From the NCBI RefSeq assembly GCF_040786275.1, contig NZ_JBFMVT010000002.1:3410001-3474000 (forward strand): a stretch of 64,000 nt of DNA, read 5' to 3'. Numbering within the stretch: the first letter of the stretch is position 1; each line of letters opens with the position of its first letter. A program made the position numbers and the translations under genes. Of the stretch, positions 56,207-64,000 are shown piece after piece. The notes beneath the pieces were generated by a model. The model was not told where the DNA came from. It did not search any database and worked only from the letters and a program-made list of their open reading frames with translations. This DNA is from Buttiauxella gaviniae (GTDB taxonomy: Bacteria; Pseudomonadota; Gammaproteobacteria; Enterobacterales; Enterobacteriaceae).

Positions 56207-58996
56207 ATGAGTAATTTCAATCCATCACGGCGTCGCTTTATCAAAAGCGCCGTGGTCGCAGGAGTAGCGGTTTACCTGGCCCCTCTTTATAGCCGTGCTT
56301 ATGCCGCGCTATTCGAACAAAAAATCCTCCACTCCCCCAACTGGGATGACAAAAATAAGCGCATCCGCTTCCGCATTGACGGTCAATCGAAAGTGATGGG
56401 GCATAAAGTGTTCGTGCGTGATATTCGTGCCGTGGACATGCCGCACTGGCCGCAGAAACAGGCGCACGCTTTTATTTTACGCACCACCAAAGCAGACAGG
56501 CTGTTTAGCGGTATCGACCTCTCATTGTTAGGTGACGATCTGAAACCTGATCGCCTGGTCACCGCTGAGGATTTAGCGCGTGATGGCCTGGCCTTCCCGG
56601 CGTTTTATGGCGAAGACATGCTGCTGCCAACCGGCAAAACCCCGGCGTATCTGGGCCAGGCCGTCGCTATTTTGATTTACCATGACTTTGCCCGCTTCCG
56701 CTTTGCCAAAGACAAACTGAAATTCAAAGATGAAGTGATCCAGTACGGGGCCGAAACCGGCCCGCTGGAGCGCGATCCCTGGGGAACCTTCCGCTTTGTG
56801 CGCGTAGGCGGCGCGACCTCACAAGATGATGACCAATTCTCCAGCCTGAAAGACATGCCTATCTTCCCGGTGTCGATGAAAAAACATCTCCCGGTTTGGC
56901 CCGAAGGGCGCGAGGGCGGCAAGCTGGATGAAGAAGGGATGCATTACGCCAGCCAAATTTCTGATGAATTAAAGAATCCGCCGGAAGACTGGCTGGTATT
57001 GCAACGCCGCTACACCACGCAATCTATCGACACCGCCGCGCTTGAGCCAGATAACGCCAACGGCTGGTTCGACGAAGCCACGCAAACTTTACATATGGTG
57101 GTGCCAACTCAGTCGCCGCAGGAAGTGGCCGACGAGATGCCGCGCATGCTGGCAAAACGCACTCAGCCGGTAAAACAACTGATCCTGCATCCATGTTACA
57201 CGGTGGGTTACGGCTCAAAAGATCACTATAACTTCCCGTATTACGGCGCAGTGGCGGCGATGTATGGCGACGGGCACCCGGTGCGCCTTGCCAACGACCG
57301 TTACGAACAGTTCCAGAGTTCACTCAAACGCCACGCGTTTGACATGGACTACACCATCGCGGTGAATAAAAAGACCGGCATCCTGCAATCATTCCTCGGG
57401 GCGATGACCGCTAACGGCGGCGGGCGCAGCAACTTTACCCCGTCCGTATCGATGGTAGGTGCGACCGCCGCGCAATCCATTTATTACTTCCCGAAAAGCG
57501 ATTTATCGGCAGTGGGCGTGGCTTCCCGGGCAATCGACGCCGGTTCCGCTCGTGGCTACGGCACGTTGCAAAGCATGGCGGCTACGGAAATGATGGTCGA
57601 TGAAATCGCCGCAGCCTTGGATATCGACCCGATTGAATTTCGTATGCGTAACGCGCTGAAATCCGGCATGAAAAATACCCAGGGGGCGATTCCCGCCGGA
57701 GCGATTCGTGTCGACGAAGTATTGGCGAAAGCAGCAAAGCATGAAATCTGGCTTAAACGTGCAGAACGCAAAGCTGAATTTGAAATGAAAAATCCAGGCA
57801 AACGCTACGGCGTGGGCTTTGGTTGCGTGCAAAAAGACTTTGGCACGGGGGCTGAAACCTCATTTGCCCGCGTGGAGGTAAGCGCTGATGGGCGCATTAC
57901 TTTGCACCACAGCGGCGCAGAAATGGGCACCGGGATGTCCACCTCGCAATCCGTACTGTGCGCACAGTGGCTGGGCAAACCGGCGGATGAAGCGCACTTC
58001 TCGGTGACTGACTGGTCAACGCTGCCAATTGTCACCAGCGGCGACCCGTACATCATGTCCCAGGAAGAACAGGACAAACTGGCCGCTAATCCGGCCTGGT
58101 CACCGTCTTACTGCTCGCCATCCAGCGCCAGTAACTCTGCTTATTACTTCTCACACAGCACCCGTGAAGCGGCGCGTTTAGTCTTTGAACAGGGCTTATG
58201 GCCTGCGGCGATGGCTATCTGGACCACCGGCATTGGCGGCGGCCAGGCGGCTCCGCTAGTGGTGCGCATCGACGACGCTCGTTGGGTTGAAGGTGGCTTA
58301 ACCGCTGCGGGGATGGAAATTTTAAGCCTCGAAATCCTTGCGAAAAAAGCGCATGAAATGGGGCTGATGACCGGAGCCGTGGTTCACGTATTTAACCGCT
58401 GGCAGTGGGCAGAAGCCGATTTCAAACTGGGCGAGCAAAGCAAACGCCTGCCGATTGATGCCCTGGCGGTGCGCCACGGCAGCGGTCAATTCACAACGCT
58501 TGCGCGCGAGCACGTTTATTACCCGCCAACCCAGCGCAACAACGCGGCGGTGACCTATTACAGCGCCGTCGGCACGCTGGCAGAAGTGGCGGTAAGCCTT
58601 GCCACCGGCGACGTTGAACTGCTCAACCACCACTCGATTATGGAGTGCGGCAACTTAATCGTGCCGGAACTGGTCTCCGGGCAGTTGCAGGGCGGGCTGG
58701 CAATGGGAATCGGCCACGCGCTACACGAATATTTACCTCTCTATGAAGACGGACCAGGCAACGGGACATGGAACTTCAACCGTTATCACCTGCCGCGAGC
58801 AAGCGACGTTGCGGTCTGGAAACAGACCGGCGATGTGCTGCCTGCGCTTTCGGAAACCGACCCGCCAAAAGGTATGGCTGAAGTCGTGATGATTCCGGTT
58901 GTCGCCGCCATCGTCAACGCCATTGCCGACGCGACCGGCCACCGTTTCCGTGATCTGCCCGTCCGTGCTGAAAATATTCGTGAGGTATTACCATGA
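56207..58996 (+). CDS. Tat-exported molybdopterin-binding subunit of a molybdenum hydroxylase
   Basis: Large catalytic subunit of the xanthine oxidase/isoquinoline-1-oxidoreductase family, 929 aa. It hydroxylates an aldehyde or N-heterocycle using water; the substrate is unknown. A Tat signal (SRRRFIKSAVV, Arg8-Arg10) with likely cleavage near Ala33 sends it to the periplasm. Family motifs include an ARGYG-type segment at residues 448-452 and KGMAE with the catalytic Glu892. Its stop overlaps the 2Fe-2S gene by 4 bp. It has no E. coli K-12 counterpart: PaoABC has an FAD subunit and a different order. First gene of a three-gene operon. Confidence 0.9.
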   Translation: MSNFNPSRRRFIKSAVVAGVAVYLAPLYSRAYAALFEQKILHSPNWDDKNKRIRFRIDGQSKVMGHKVFVRDIRAVDMPHWPQKQAHAFILRTTKADRLFSGIDLSLLGDDLKPDRLVTAEDLARDGLAFPAFYGEDMLLPTGKTPAYLGQAVAILIYHDFARFRFAKDKLKFKDEVIQYGAETGPLERDPWGTFRFVRVGGATSQDDDQFSSLKDMPIFPVSMKKHLPVWPEGREGGKLDEEGMHYASQISDELKNPPEDWLVLQRRYTTQSIDTAALEPDNANGWFDEATQTLHMVVPTQSPQEVADEMPRMLAKRTQPVKQLILHPCYTVGYGSKDHYNFPYYGAVAAMYGDGHPVRLANDRYEQFQSSLKRHAFDMDYTIAVNKKTGILQSFLGAMTANGGGRSNFTPSVSMVGATAAQSIYYFPKSDLSAVGVASRAIDAGSARGYGTLQSMAATEMMVDEIAAALDIDPIEFRMRNALKSGMKNTQGAIPAGAIRVDEVLAKAAKHEIWLKRAERKAEFEMKNPGKRYGVGFGCVQKDFGTGAETSFARVEVSADGRITLHHSGAEMGTGMSTSQSVLCAQWLGKPADEAHFSVTDWSTLPIVTSGDPYIMSQEEQDKLAANPAWSPSYCSPSSASNSAYYFSHSTREAARLVFEQGLWPAAMAIWTTGIGGGQAAPLVVRIDDARWVEGGLTAAGMEILSLEILAKKAHEMGLMTGAVVHVFNRWQWAEADFKLGEQSKRLPIDALAVRHGSGQFTTLAREHVYYPPTQRNNAAVTYYSAVGTLAEVAVSLATGDVELLNHHSIMECGNLIVPELVSGQLQGGLAMGIGHALHEYLPLYEDGPGNGTWNFNRYHLPRASDVAVWKQTGDVLPALSETDPPKGMAEVVMIPVVAAIVNAIADATGHRFRDLPVRAENIREVLP

Positions 58997-59547
58997 GCAT
59001 CAAAACTAAACCAATGACCCTGACCATCAACAACAAATCCTACGGCCCGATTGACGTGCCGGAAGGGCTGATGATGATCGATTTCCTGCACGAATACGTC
59101 TATCTGACCGGTTCGCGCCTGGGCTGCGGGCAGGGTATTTGCCACGCTTGCGTGGCGATTGTCGATAACCCAAGCGGCACCAGCGAAGAAGTGCGTACCT
59201 GCATTACCGGCGCTCATTTCTTTAACGGCAAAAAAGTGCGTACCGTTGAAGGCCACGCCAAAGTGGATGAGCAGGGCGAAGTCGTCGAACTCTCGCCTAT
59301 TCAGCAGTCATTCCTTGACCACTACAGCTTCCAGTGCGGCTACTGCACGCCGGGCTTTGTGAACGCGGCGACCATTTTTGTGGAAAAGCTCAAACGTGAA
59401 CCGATCGCTCGTGACGAGCTGGAAGGCGCAATCTCTCACGCGTTGGAAAACCATATCTGCCGTTGTACCGGCTATGTGCGTTACTACGAAGCGGTGCGCG
59501 ACGTGGTACTGAAAACGCCGGGGCTGGTGAAGGAGGCGGTGAAATGA
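58993..59547 (+). CDS. 2Fe-2S subunit of the molybdenum hydroxylase
   Basis: Electron-transfer subunit with two 2Fe-2S clusters, 184 aa. The N-terminal plant-ferredoxin-type cluster uses Cys45, Cys50, Cys53 and Cys70. The C-terminal helical cluster uses Cys115, Cys118, Cys156 and Cys158 (CGYC and CRC). It has no signal peptide of its own, so it is expected to be carried out by Tat together with the large subunit. It overlaps both neighbours by 4 bp. Confidence 0.94.
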   Translation: MSIKTKPMTLTINNKSYGPIDVPEGLMMIDFLHEYVYLTGSRLGCGQGICHACVAIVDNPSGTSEEVRTCITGAHFFNGKKVRTVEGHAKVDEQGEVVELSPIQQSFLDHYSFQCGYCTPGFVNAATIFVEKLKREPIARDELEGAISHALENHICRCTGYVRYYEAVRDVVLKTPGLVKEAVK

Positions 59548-60785
59548 AAAAGCGTCTCGCGCTGATTGTGCTGGCGATAATCATTATTGTGGTGGCGATT
59601 TTGTACTGGCGGGAATACCGAACGTATGACGGCCCGGTGCAAAAAGTGGCCGCCAGCAAAGAGCAAATCGAACGCGGCAGTTATCTGGCAAAAGCCGCTG
59701 ACTGCGCGGCTTGCCACACGGCTTCTGGCGGTGCGCCGCTTGCGGGGGGCTATCCGCTGGAATCCCCCTACGGCACGATTTATGGCAGCAACCTGACACC
59801 ATCGGCTGATTACGGCATTGGCCGCTGGACGAAAGATGATTTCTACAAAGCGCTGACTGAAGGCGTGACACCAACCGGTCGTCATCTGTTCCCGGCGATG
59901 CCGTATACCTCGTACAAAAACATCTCGCGCCAGGATTCAGACGATATTTATGCTTACCTGATGACGCGCCCGGCGGTAGACGTGGCGACGCCGGATAACG
60001 AAATGAGCTTCCCGTTCAACCAGCGTATTGCGCTGATTGGCTGGAATATTCTGTTCCACAGCCAGGTTCCGCTTCCGGCAATTTCAACCGGTGATTCCGC
60101 CGACTGGCATCGCGGGCGCTACCTGGCAGATGTGCTTGGGCACTGCGGCGAATGCCATACCGAGCGCGGCTTGTTAGGCCAGATGAAGCTGGATAAAGCA
60201 ATGCAGGGCGGGGAATTAGGGCGCTTTATGGCGCCGGATATTACGCCTAAAGCATTAGCGCAACGTGGCTGGACGCCGCAGGATGTGAGCCAATTCCTCT
60301 CGACCGGCTTCGCACCGCAGGGCAGCGCGTTTAGCGAAATGCACATGGTGGTGGATTTGAGTACTCAACACCTGACCGCCGCCGATCAAAAAGCGATGGC
60401 GACATATCTAATGGGTGAGGCGCCTCCCGCTGCGGTTCCGGCACCTCTGGGTAACGGCAATGAAGCAGGGCGCATGACCTATCTGGATCAGTGTTCTGGT
60501 TGCCATGCGCGTGAAGGGGAAGGCAAACCACACGTTGCCGTATCGATGCTTAACAACGCAACGCTGCGCCAGCCGGATGCAAAAAACCTGATTGTTTCAG
60601 TGCTCGACGGCCTGCCTGCGCAGAGTTTCCCGAACGGGGAAAGTATGCAAAGTATGCCGGGTTTTGGCGACCGTTTGAATGACGAACAAGTGGCCGAACT
60701 GGTGAACTACCTGCGAGTGACCTGGGGTGGATTGCCGGGTGATGTGACCGCCGAGCAGGTGAAGGCGTTGCGGGCGGCGAAATAA
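59544..60785 (+). CDS. Membrane-anchored triheme cytochrome c
   Basis: Electron acceptor of the hydroxylase, 413 aa from the ATG at 59544. An uncleaved N-terminal anchor (about residues 4-21, very hydrophobic) is followed by three cytochrome c domains with CxxCH at Cys54-His58 (CAACH), Cys201-His205 (CGECH) and Cys317-His321 (CSGCH). This matches the triheme subunits of membrane-bound alcohol, gluconate and aldehyde dehydrogenases, which reduce ubiquinone. It is coupled to the 2Fe-2S gene by ATGA. Maturation needs the Ccm system. Confidence 0.94.
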   Translation: MKKRLALIVLAIIIIVVAILYWREYRTYDGPVQKVAASKEQIERGSYLAKAADCAACHTASGGAPLAGGYPLESPYGTIYGSNLTPSADYGIGRWTKDDFYKALTEGVTPTGRHLFPAMPYTSYKNISRQDSDDIYAYLMTRPAVDVATPDNEMSFPFNQRIALIGWNILFHSQVPLPAISTGDSADWHRGRYLADVLGHCGECHTERGLLGQMKLDKAMQGGELGRFMAPDITPKALAQRGWTPQDVSQFLSTGFAPQGSAFSEMHMVVDLSTQHLTAADQKAMATYLMGEAPPAAVPAPLGNGNEAGRMTYLDQCSGCHAREGEGKPHVAVSMLNNATLRQPDAKNLIVSVLDGLPAQSFPNGESMQSMPGFGDRLNDEQVAELVNYLRVTWGGLPGDVTAEQVKALRAAK

Positions 60786-60837
60786 GGTATCGGCAAGAAT
60801 CCAGTTCGGACCCCACCCCAACCCTCCCCTTACCAGG

Positions 60838-62119
60838 TGTACAGTCCGGGGACATGGTAGACAGGTGTTCGGACACATGGTGAACACTTTTTAACATCCT
60901 TTACCCATCGTGATCGACCTGTTTTTCAGGTCGATCACGCCCACTCTTGTGCTGTACCACCACACTTCATATTGTCCCTCTCCTGTCTCCTTCAACCCGA
61001 CATGCTCGCCGATAAACGCCTTGCCCGCCTTCAGTTGCATCCCCTTAATACTGAGTTTTCCGCTTATATCCACCTTCCTGACCATCATCCCGGCATCATA
61101 CTCTGCCGCCGCCGGACGGGCCTGATACTGCCGCGATGAGGGCTGGTAGCGTGATGCCGGCACCTGCATTCCCAGGGCCTCATGAGGCCGTTCCAGGTTG
61201 TATCTGTCCCGCCAGCTGTCGAACGTCTGCTGCAGCTGCTCACTGCTGAGGAACCAGCGCCCCTGCAGCAGTTCAGCCTTCAGGCTGCGGTGAAACCGCT
61301 CCAGCTTGCCCTGGGTCTGCGGGTGATAAGGCCGTGAGTGCCCGACGCAGATACCCTGGCGCATCAGCCACAGCTCCAGCGCTGTCCACGTTCCGGTGGT
61401 ATCTCCCCAGGGCGCGCCGTTGTCCATGGTCATCCGCTCCGGCAAACCGTAGCGTTCGAAGACCTGCCGCAACTGAGCCTGTACGGTCCCGCGGCGCTCG
61501 TCGGCACAATGGGCCAGGCACAGGGAGAAACGGGAGTGGTCATCGAGCAGGGTGAGTGGATGGCAGCGACCGGCGGCAAACGGAAAATGCCCTTTAAAAT
61601 CCATCTGCCAGAGCTGGTTAGGGGCAGCATGTTCGAAACGCCCGGTGGCAGGAATGCCGGACGGGAGGCCGGGCAACAGCCCATGGCGTGCCATCAGGTT
61701 ATGGACGGTGCTGAAGGCAGGCAGGGTGTGGCCCTGGCGCTCGAGTGCGACCTTTATCTTGCGGGCGCCCCATGCCGGATAGCGTGCGTGAGCCTGGCGT
61801 AACAGGTCGACAACAGCCTCAGGCGTGCAGTGGGGAGAATGACGGGGTGTTCGCGGGCGCTCAGTGAGGCCCGCGTGGCCTTCAGCCAGCCAGCGGCGCA
61901 GCCACTTGTAACCTGTGGCAGGCGCAATGTTAAAGCGACGACAGAGCGCCCGGATGTTGGCCCCGTCCTGCGAGGCAAAGTGAACGAACTCGGTACGTAA
62001 TGACATGGTATCTCTCGCATCCCACGGCATAAGCGGCTCCTGAAAGAAGTACTCATGCCTTAGTTGTAAGTGTCTACCATGTCCCCGAACAAGTGTTCAC
62101 GATGTCCCCGGACTGTACA
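60838..62119 (-). mobile_element. Complete IS481-family insertion sequence, 1282 bp
   Basis: Both ends start TGTACAGTCCGGGGACAT (18 identical bases, left at 60838, right reading back from 62119), then continue as imperfect inverted repeats. Each end holds two related GGACATNGTRRACA-type boxes, likely transposase sites. The 5-bp direct repeat CCAGG flanks it (60833-60837 and 62120-62124). The element contains one intact transposase gene. I cannot name the exact IS. Confidence 0.93.
60891..62030 (-). CDS. IS481-family transposase
   Basis: DDE transposase of the element, 379 aa and intact. The N-terminal helix-turn-helix (about residues 25-50, ALCRRFNIAPATGYKWLRR) is followed by the rve integrase core. 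The catalytic triad is likely Asp144 (WQMDFKG), Asp203 (TMDNGAPWG) and Glu244 (GKLERFHRSLK). A later in-frame ATG at 62006 (MSLRTEF) could also be the start. Confidence 0.94.
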   Translation of the reverse strand: MPWDARDTMSLRTEFVHFASQDGANIRALCRRFNIAPATGYKWLRRWLAEGHAGLTERPRTPRHSPHCTPEAVVDLLRQAHARYPAWGARKIKVALERQGHTLPAFSTVHNLMARHGLLPGLPSGIPATGRFEHAAPNQLWQMDFKGHFPFAAGRCHPLTLLDDHSRFSLCLAHCADERRGTVQAQLRQVFERYGLPERMTMDNGAPWGDTTGTWTALELWLMRQGICVGHSRPYHPQTQGKLERFHRSLKAELLQGRWFLSSEQLQQTFDSWRDRYNLERPHEALGMQVPASRYQPSSRQYQARPAAAEYDAGMMVRKVDISGKLSIKGMQLKAGKAFIGEHVGLKETGEGQYEVWWYSTRVGVIDLKNRSITMGKGC

Positions 62120-62228
62120 CCAGGGGAGGGAGCTATTAGCGCCGCCATCTGCAACGTCTTTAACTCCTCCCCCTGGTAAGGGGGAGGCTGGGTGGGGGTC
62201 ATTTAGTTCCCGGCACTGACAGAGAAAA

Positions 62229-62277
62229 ACCACTCATCCCACCAATCCAACCGCTTAACGCCCAATATGACCACTCA
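62229..62277 (+). promoter_or_regulatory. Three BtsR-type direct repeats upstream of the CstA-like gene
   Basis: ACCACTCA at 62229-62236, ACCGCTTA at 62250-62257 and ACCACTCA at 62270-62277. All three fit ACC(G/A)CT(C/T)A exactly, the motif described for BtsR at E. coli btsT, with 13- and 12-base spacers (about two helical turns). They lie 78-126 bp before the start codon and to the right of the IS, which leaves them intact. Confidence 0.82.
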
Positions 62278-62354
62278 CTAAAACTCCCACCTATTGCTTC
62301 TCAAACCCATGCCAGCATAGCGCTGAATTTTTTCTCTTTGGCCTGGAGTGGGTT

Positions 62355-64000
62355 ATGCAACACGCACTAACTTTTGTTATCGCGACTCTGTGTATTCTTG
62401 CTATTTGCTATCGCCTTTATGGGGTGTTCTTCGTCCGTAAAGTGCTGAATGCTGATGACTCAGAAATCACACCGTCACATATTCTTGAGGACGGCAAAGA
62501 CTACGTCCCGACTAAAAAATGGGTGAACTTCGGCAGTCACTTTGCTGCAATCGCCGCCGCGGGCCCGCTGGTAGGGCCGGTTCTGGCTGCACAATACGGT
62601 TATCTGCCAAGTTTCTTATGGCTACTGATTGGTTGTGTTGTCGGCGGGGCGGTGCACGACACCGTGGTGCTGTTTGCCTCCATGAAACATCGCGGTAAGT
62701 CGCTCTCAGAAGTGGCAAAAGCGGAACTTGGCCCCGTTGCTGGCTGGTGTACCGGCCTTGCGATGCTGTTTATCATCACTATCACCATGGCAGGTTTGTC
62801 GATGGTGGTGGTTCACGCCCTGGAGCGTAACCCGTGGGGCACCTTCGCGGTGTTTATGACTATTCCGGTCGCGATTTGCGTTGGCCTGTGGGAGCGTTAT
62901 ACCGGAAGCATGCGCGGAGCGACCTGGGTCGGCATTATCGTGATTTTTGCCTGCGTCATCATCGGCCCGTACATTCAGGAATCTTCTTTCGGTGAATGGC
63001 TGAGCCTGCGCGCCTCAACGGTTAGCCTGGTGCTGCCATTCTATGCGTTCTTCGCAACCGCCCTGCCAGTCTGGATGCTGCTGACTCCGCGCGGTTACCT
63101 TTCCAGCTTTATGAAAATTGGCGTGTTCGGCGCGCTGGTGATTGGCGTGGTGTTCATCAACCCGGAAATCCAGTTCCCGGCGGTGACGCAGTTTATCCAC
63201 GGTAATGGCCCGGTTCTCGCAGGCCCGGTTTGGCCGTTTATCTCCATCACGATTGCCTGTGGCGCGATTTCTGGCTTCCATGCGTTTATCGGTTCCGGCA
63301 CCACGCCGAAGCAAATCGACAAATGGAACGATATTCTGCCGGTCGCGTTTGGCGCTATGCTGGCGGAATGTGTGGTGGGTGTGATGGCGCTGATTGCCGC
63401 CACCGCGCTGCATCCTGCTGACTATTTTGCCATTAACTCCTCGCCGGAAGTGTTTGCCGGCCTGGGGATGAACGTGGTGAATCTGCCGCAGCTCAGCGAG
63501 TCTATCGGCCTCGATCTTTATGGTCGTACCGGTGGAGCGGTGACGCTGGCGGTGGGTATGGCGGACATCTTCACCCGCATTCCATGGTTCAGCCATTTAG
63601 CCTCTTATTTCTTCCAGTTCGTGGTGATGTTTGAAGCGGTGTTTATTCTGACTGCGGTCGATTCCGGCACCCGTGTTGCGCGCTACCTGCTGCAAGATTT
63701 CCTGGGTGACATTTGGGCTCCGCTCAAACGTACTAACTGGATGCCGGGCGCGATTGGTTGCAGCATCGTGGCTTGCCTGCTGTGGGGCTATCTGCTGAAC
63801 TCCGGCGACATCAATTCCGTGTGGGCGTTGTTTGGTGTTTCTAACCAGTTAATGGCATCCATCGGCCTGATGATTGGGGCAACCATCATCCTGCGTATGT
63901 CGGAAAAACGCTGGTATGTGCTGACTTGCCTGGTGCCGCTGTCCTATCTTTATATGACCGTGAACTATGCAGCTTACTGGATGGTGAAAAACGTCTACTT
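62355..64000 (+). CDS. CstA-family carbon starvation/pyruvate transporter (partial, runs off the right edge)
   Basis: Multi-span inner-membrane transporter of the CstA family, whose E. coli members (CstA, BtsT) take up peptides or pyruvate. The window holds 548 codons from the ATG at 62355. Family motifs are HFAAIAAAGPLVGPVLAAQ and ISGFHAFIGSGTTPKQI. It starts one helix later than CstA and BtsT and is clearly diverged from both, so I do not call it btsT. CTGGAG lies 8 bases upstream of the ATG. The BtsR-type sites in front suggest pyruvate-responsive control. Confidence 0.9.
   Translation, partial: MQHALTFVIATLCILAICYRLYGVFFVRKVLNADDSEITPSHILEDGKDYVPTKKWVNFGSHFAAIAAAGPLVGPVLAAQYGYLPSFLWLLIGCVVGGAVHDTVVLFASMKHRGKSLSEVAKAELGPVAGWCTGLAMLFIITITMAGLSMVVVHALERNPWGTFAVFMTIPVAICVGLWERYTGSMRGATWVGIIVIFACVIIGPYIQESSFGEWLSLRASTVSLVLPFYAFFATALPVWMLLTPRGYLSSFMKIGVFGALVIGVVFINPEIQFPAVTQFIHGNGPVLAGPVWPFISITIACGAISGFHAFIGSGTTPKQIDKWNDILPVAFGAMLAECVVGVMALIAATALHPADYFAINSSPEVFAGLGMNVVNLPQLSESIGLDLYGRTGGAVTLAVGMADIFTRIPWFSHLASYFFQFVVMFEAVFILTAVDSGTRVARYLLQDFLGDIWAPLKRTNWMPGAIGCSIVACLLWGYLLNSGDINSVWALFGVSNQLMASIGLMIGATIILRMSEKRWYVLTCLVPLSYLYMTVNYAAYWMVKNVY

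Larger units (their letters stand above)
60809..62200. repeat. Paired palindromic intergenic repeat, split by an insertion sequence
   Basis: The outer parts 60809-60837 and 62172-62200 are near-perfect inverted copies (GACCCCACC...CCAGG against CCTGG...GGGTC). Without the IS they would frame two palindromes: CCCTCCCC/GGGGAGGG (60822-60829 with 62123-62130) and CCTCCCCC/GGGGGAGG (62166-62173 with 62180-62187). This looks like a BIME-type repeat pair common in enterobacteria. Confidence 0.8.

Noticed and set aside
54468-60785. Locus as an orthologue of E. coli paoABCD
   Set aside because: No FAD subunit; the large subunit has its own Tat signal and a cytochrome c is present, so it is a different subtype.

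Overview
The window is chromosomal DNA of a member of the Enterobacteriaceae close to, but not identical with, Escherichia coli. Nearly every protein matches an E. coli K-12 counterpart in length and sequence as I remember them (Lrp 164 aa, LolA 203 aa, PflB 760 aa, MsbA 582 aa, MetG 677 aa). Gene order from 1 to 47300 follows the E. coli 20-21 min region. The genus cannot be fixed from this alone; the missing ycaC/ycaM/ycaN/ycaK genes, an added molybdenum-hydroxylase locus and a mukB-metG junction argue against E. coli itself.

Layout. 1-10863: cydD (cut by the left edge), trxB, lrp, ftsK, lolA-rarA, serS. 10864-15191: FNR-type promoter and the dmsABC DMSO reductase operon. 15439-23119: ycaD, then on the minus strand pflA, the focA-pflB anaerobic pyruvate-formate operon (with an ERIC repeat between pflB and pflA) and ycaO. 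23258-38180: ycaP, serC-aroA, ycaL, cmk-rpsA, ihfB, ycaI, msbA-lpxK, ycaQ, ycaR-kdsB. 38271-47300: ycbJ, elyC (minus), and the overlapping cmoM-mukF-mukE-mukB condensin operon. At 47301-47400 the map jumps: metG, apbC, btsSR and yehS, which lie near 47 min in E. coli, follow directly. A yefM-yoeB toxin-antitoxin pair sits between btsR and yehS.

54468-60785 is the accessory part. A minus-strand pair (XdhC-like chaperone and MocA-like cytidylyltransferase) diverges from a plus-strand operon encoding a Tat-exported molybdopterin subunit, a 2Fe-2S subunit and a membrane-anchored triheme cytochrome c. Together they look like a self-contained periplasmic molybdenum hydroxylase with its own cofactor maturation; no FAD subunit is present, so electrons probably go to the cytochrome and the respiratory chain. 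The substrate is unknown. An intact IS481-family element (60838-62119) with a 5-bp target duplication has split a palindromic intergenic repeat just downstream.

The window ends inside a divergent CstA-family transporter gene (from 62355). Its upstream region carries three copies of ACC(G/A)CT(C/T)A at 20-21 bp spacing, the motif bound by BtsR. The btsSR genes lie about 9 kb upstream. The most interesting proposal here is that BtsSR controls this additional pyruvate/carbon-starvation-type transporter.

The core genes are mostly ordinary housekeeping: translation (serS, rpsA, metG, cmoM), chromosome handling (ftsK, ihfB, mukFEB), envelope biogenesis (lolA, msbA, lpxK, kdsB, elyC) and anaerobic energy metabolism (dms, pfl, cydD). 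No tRNA, rRNA or CRISPR array was seen.
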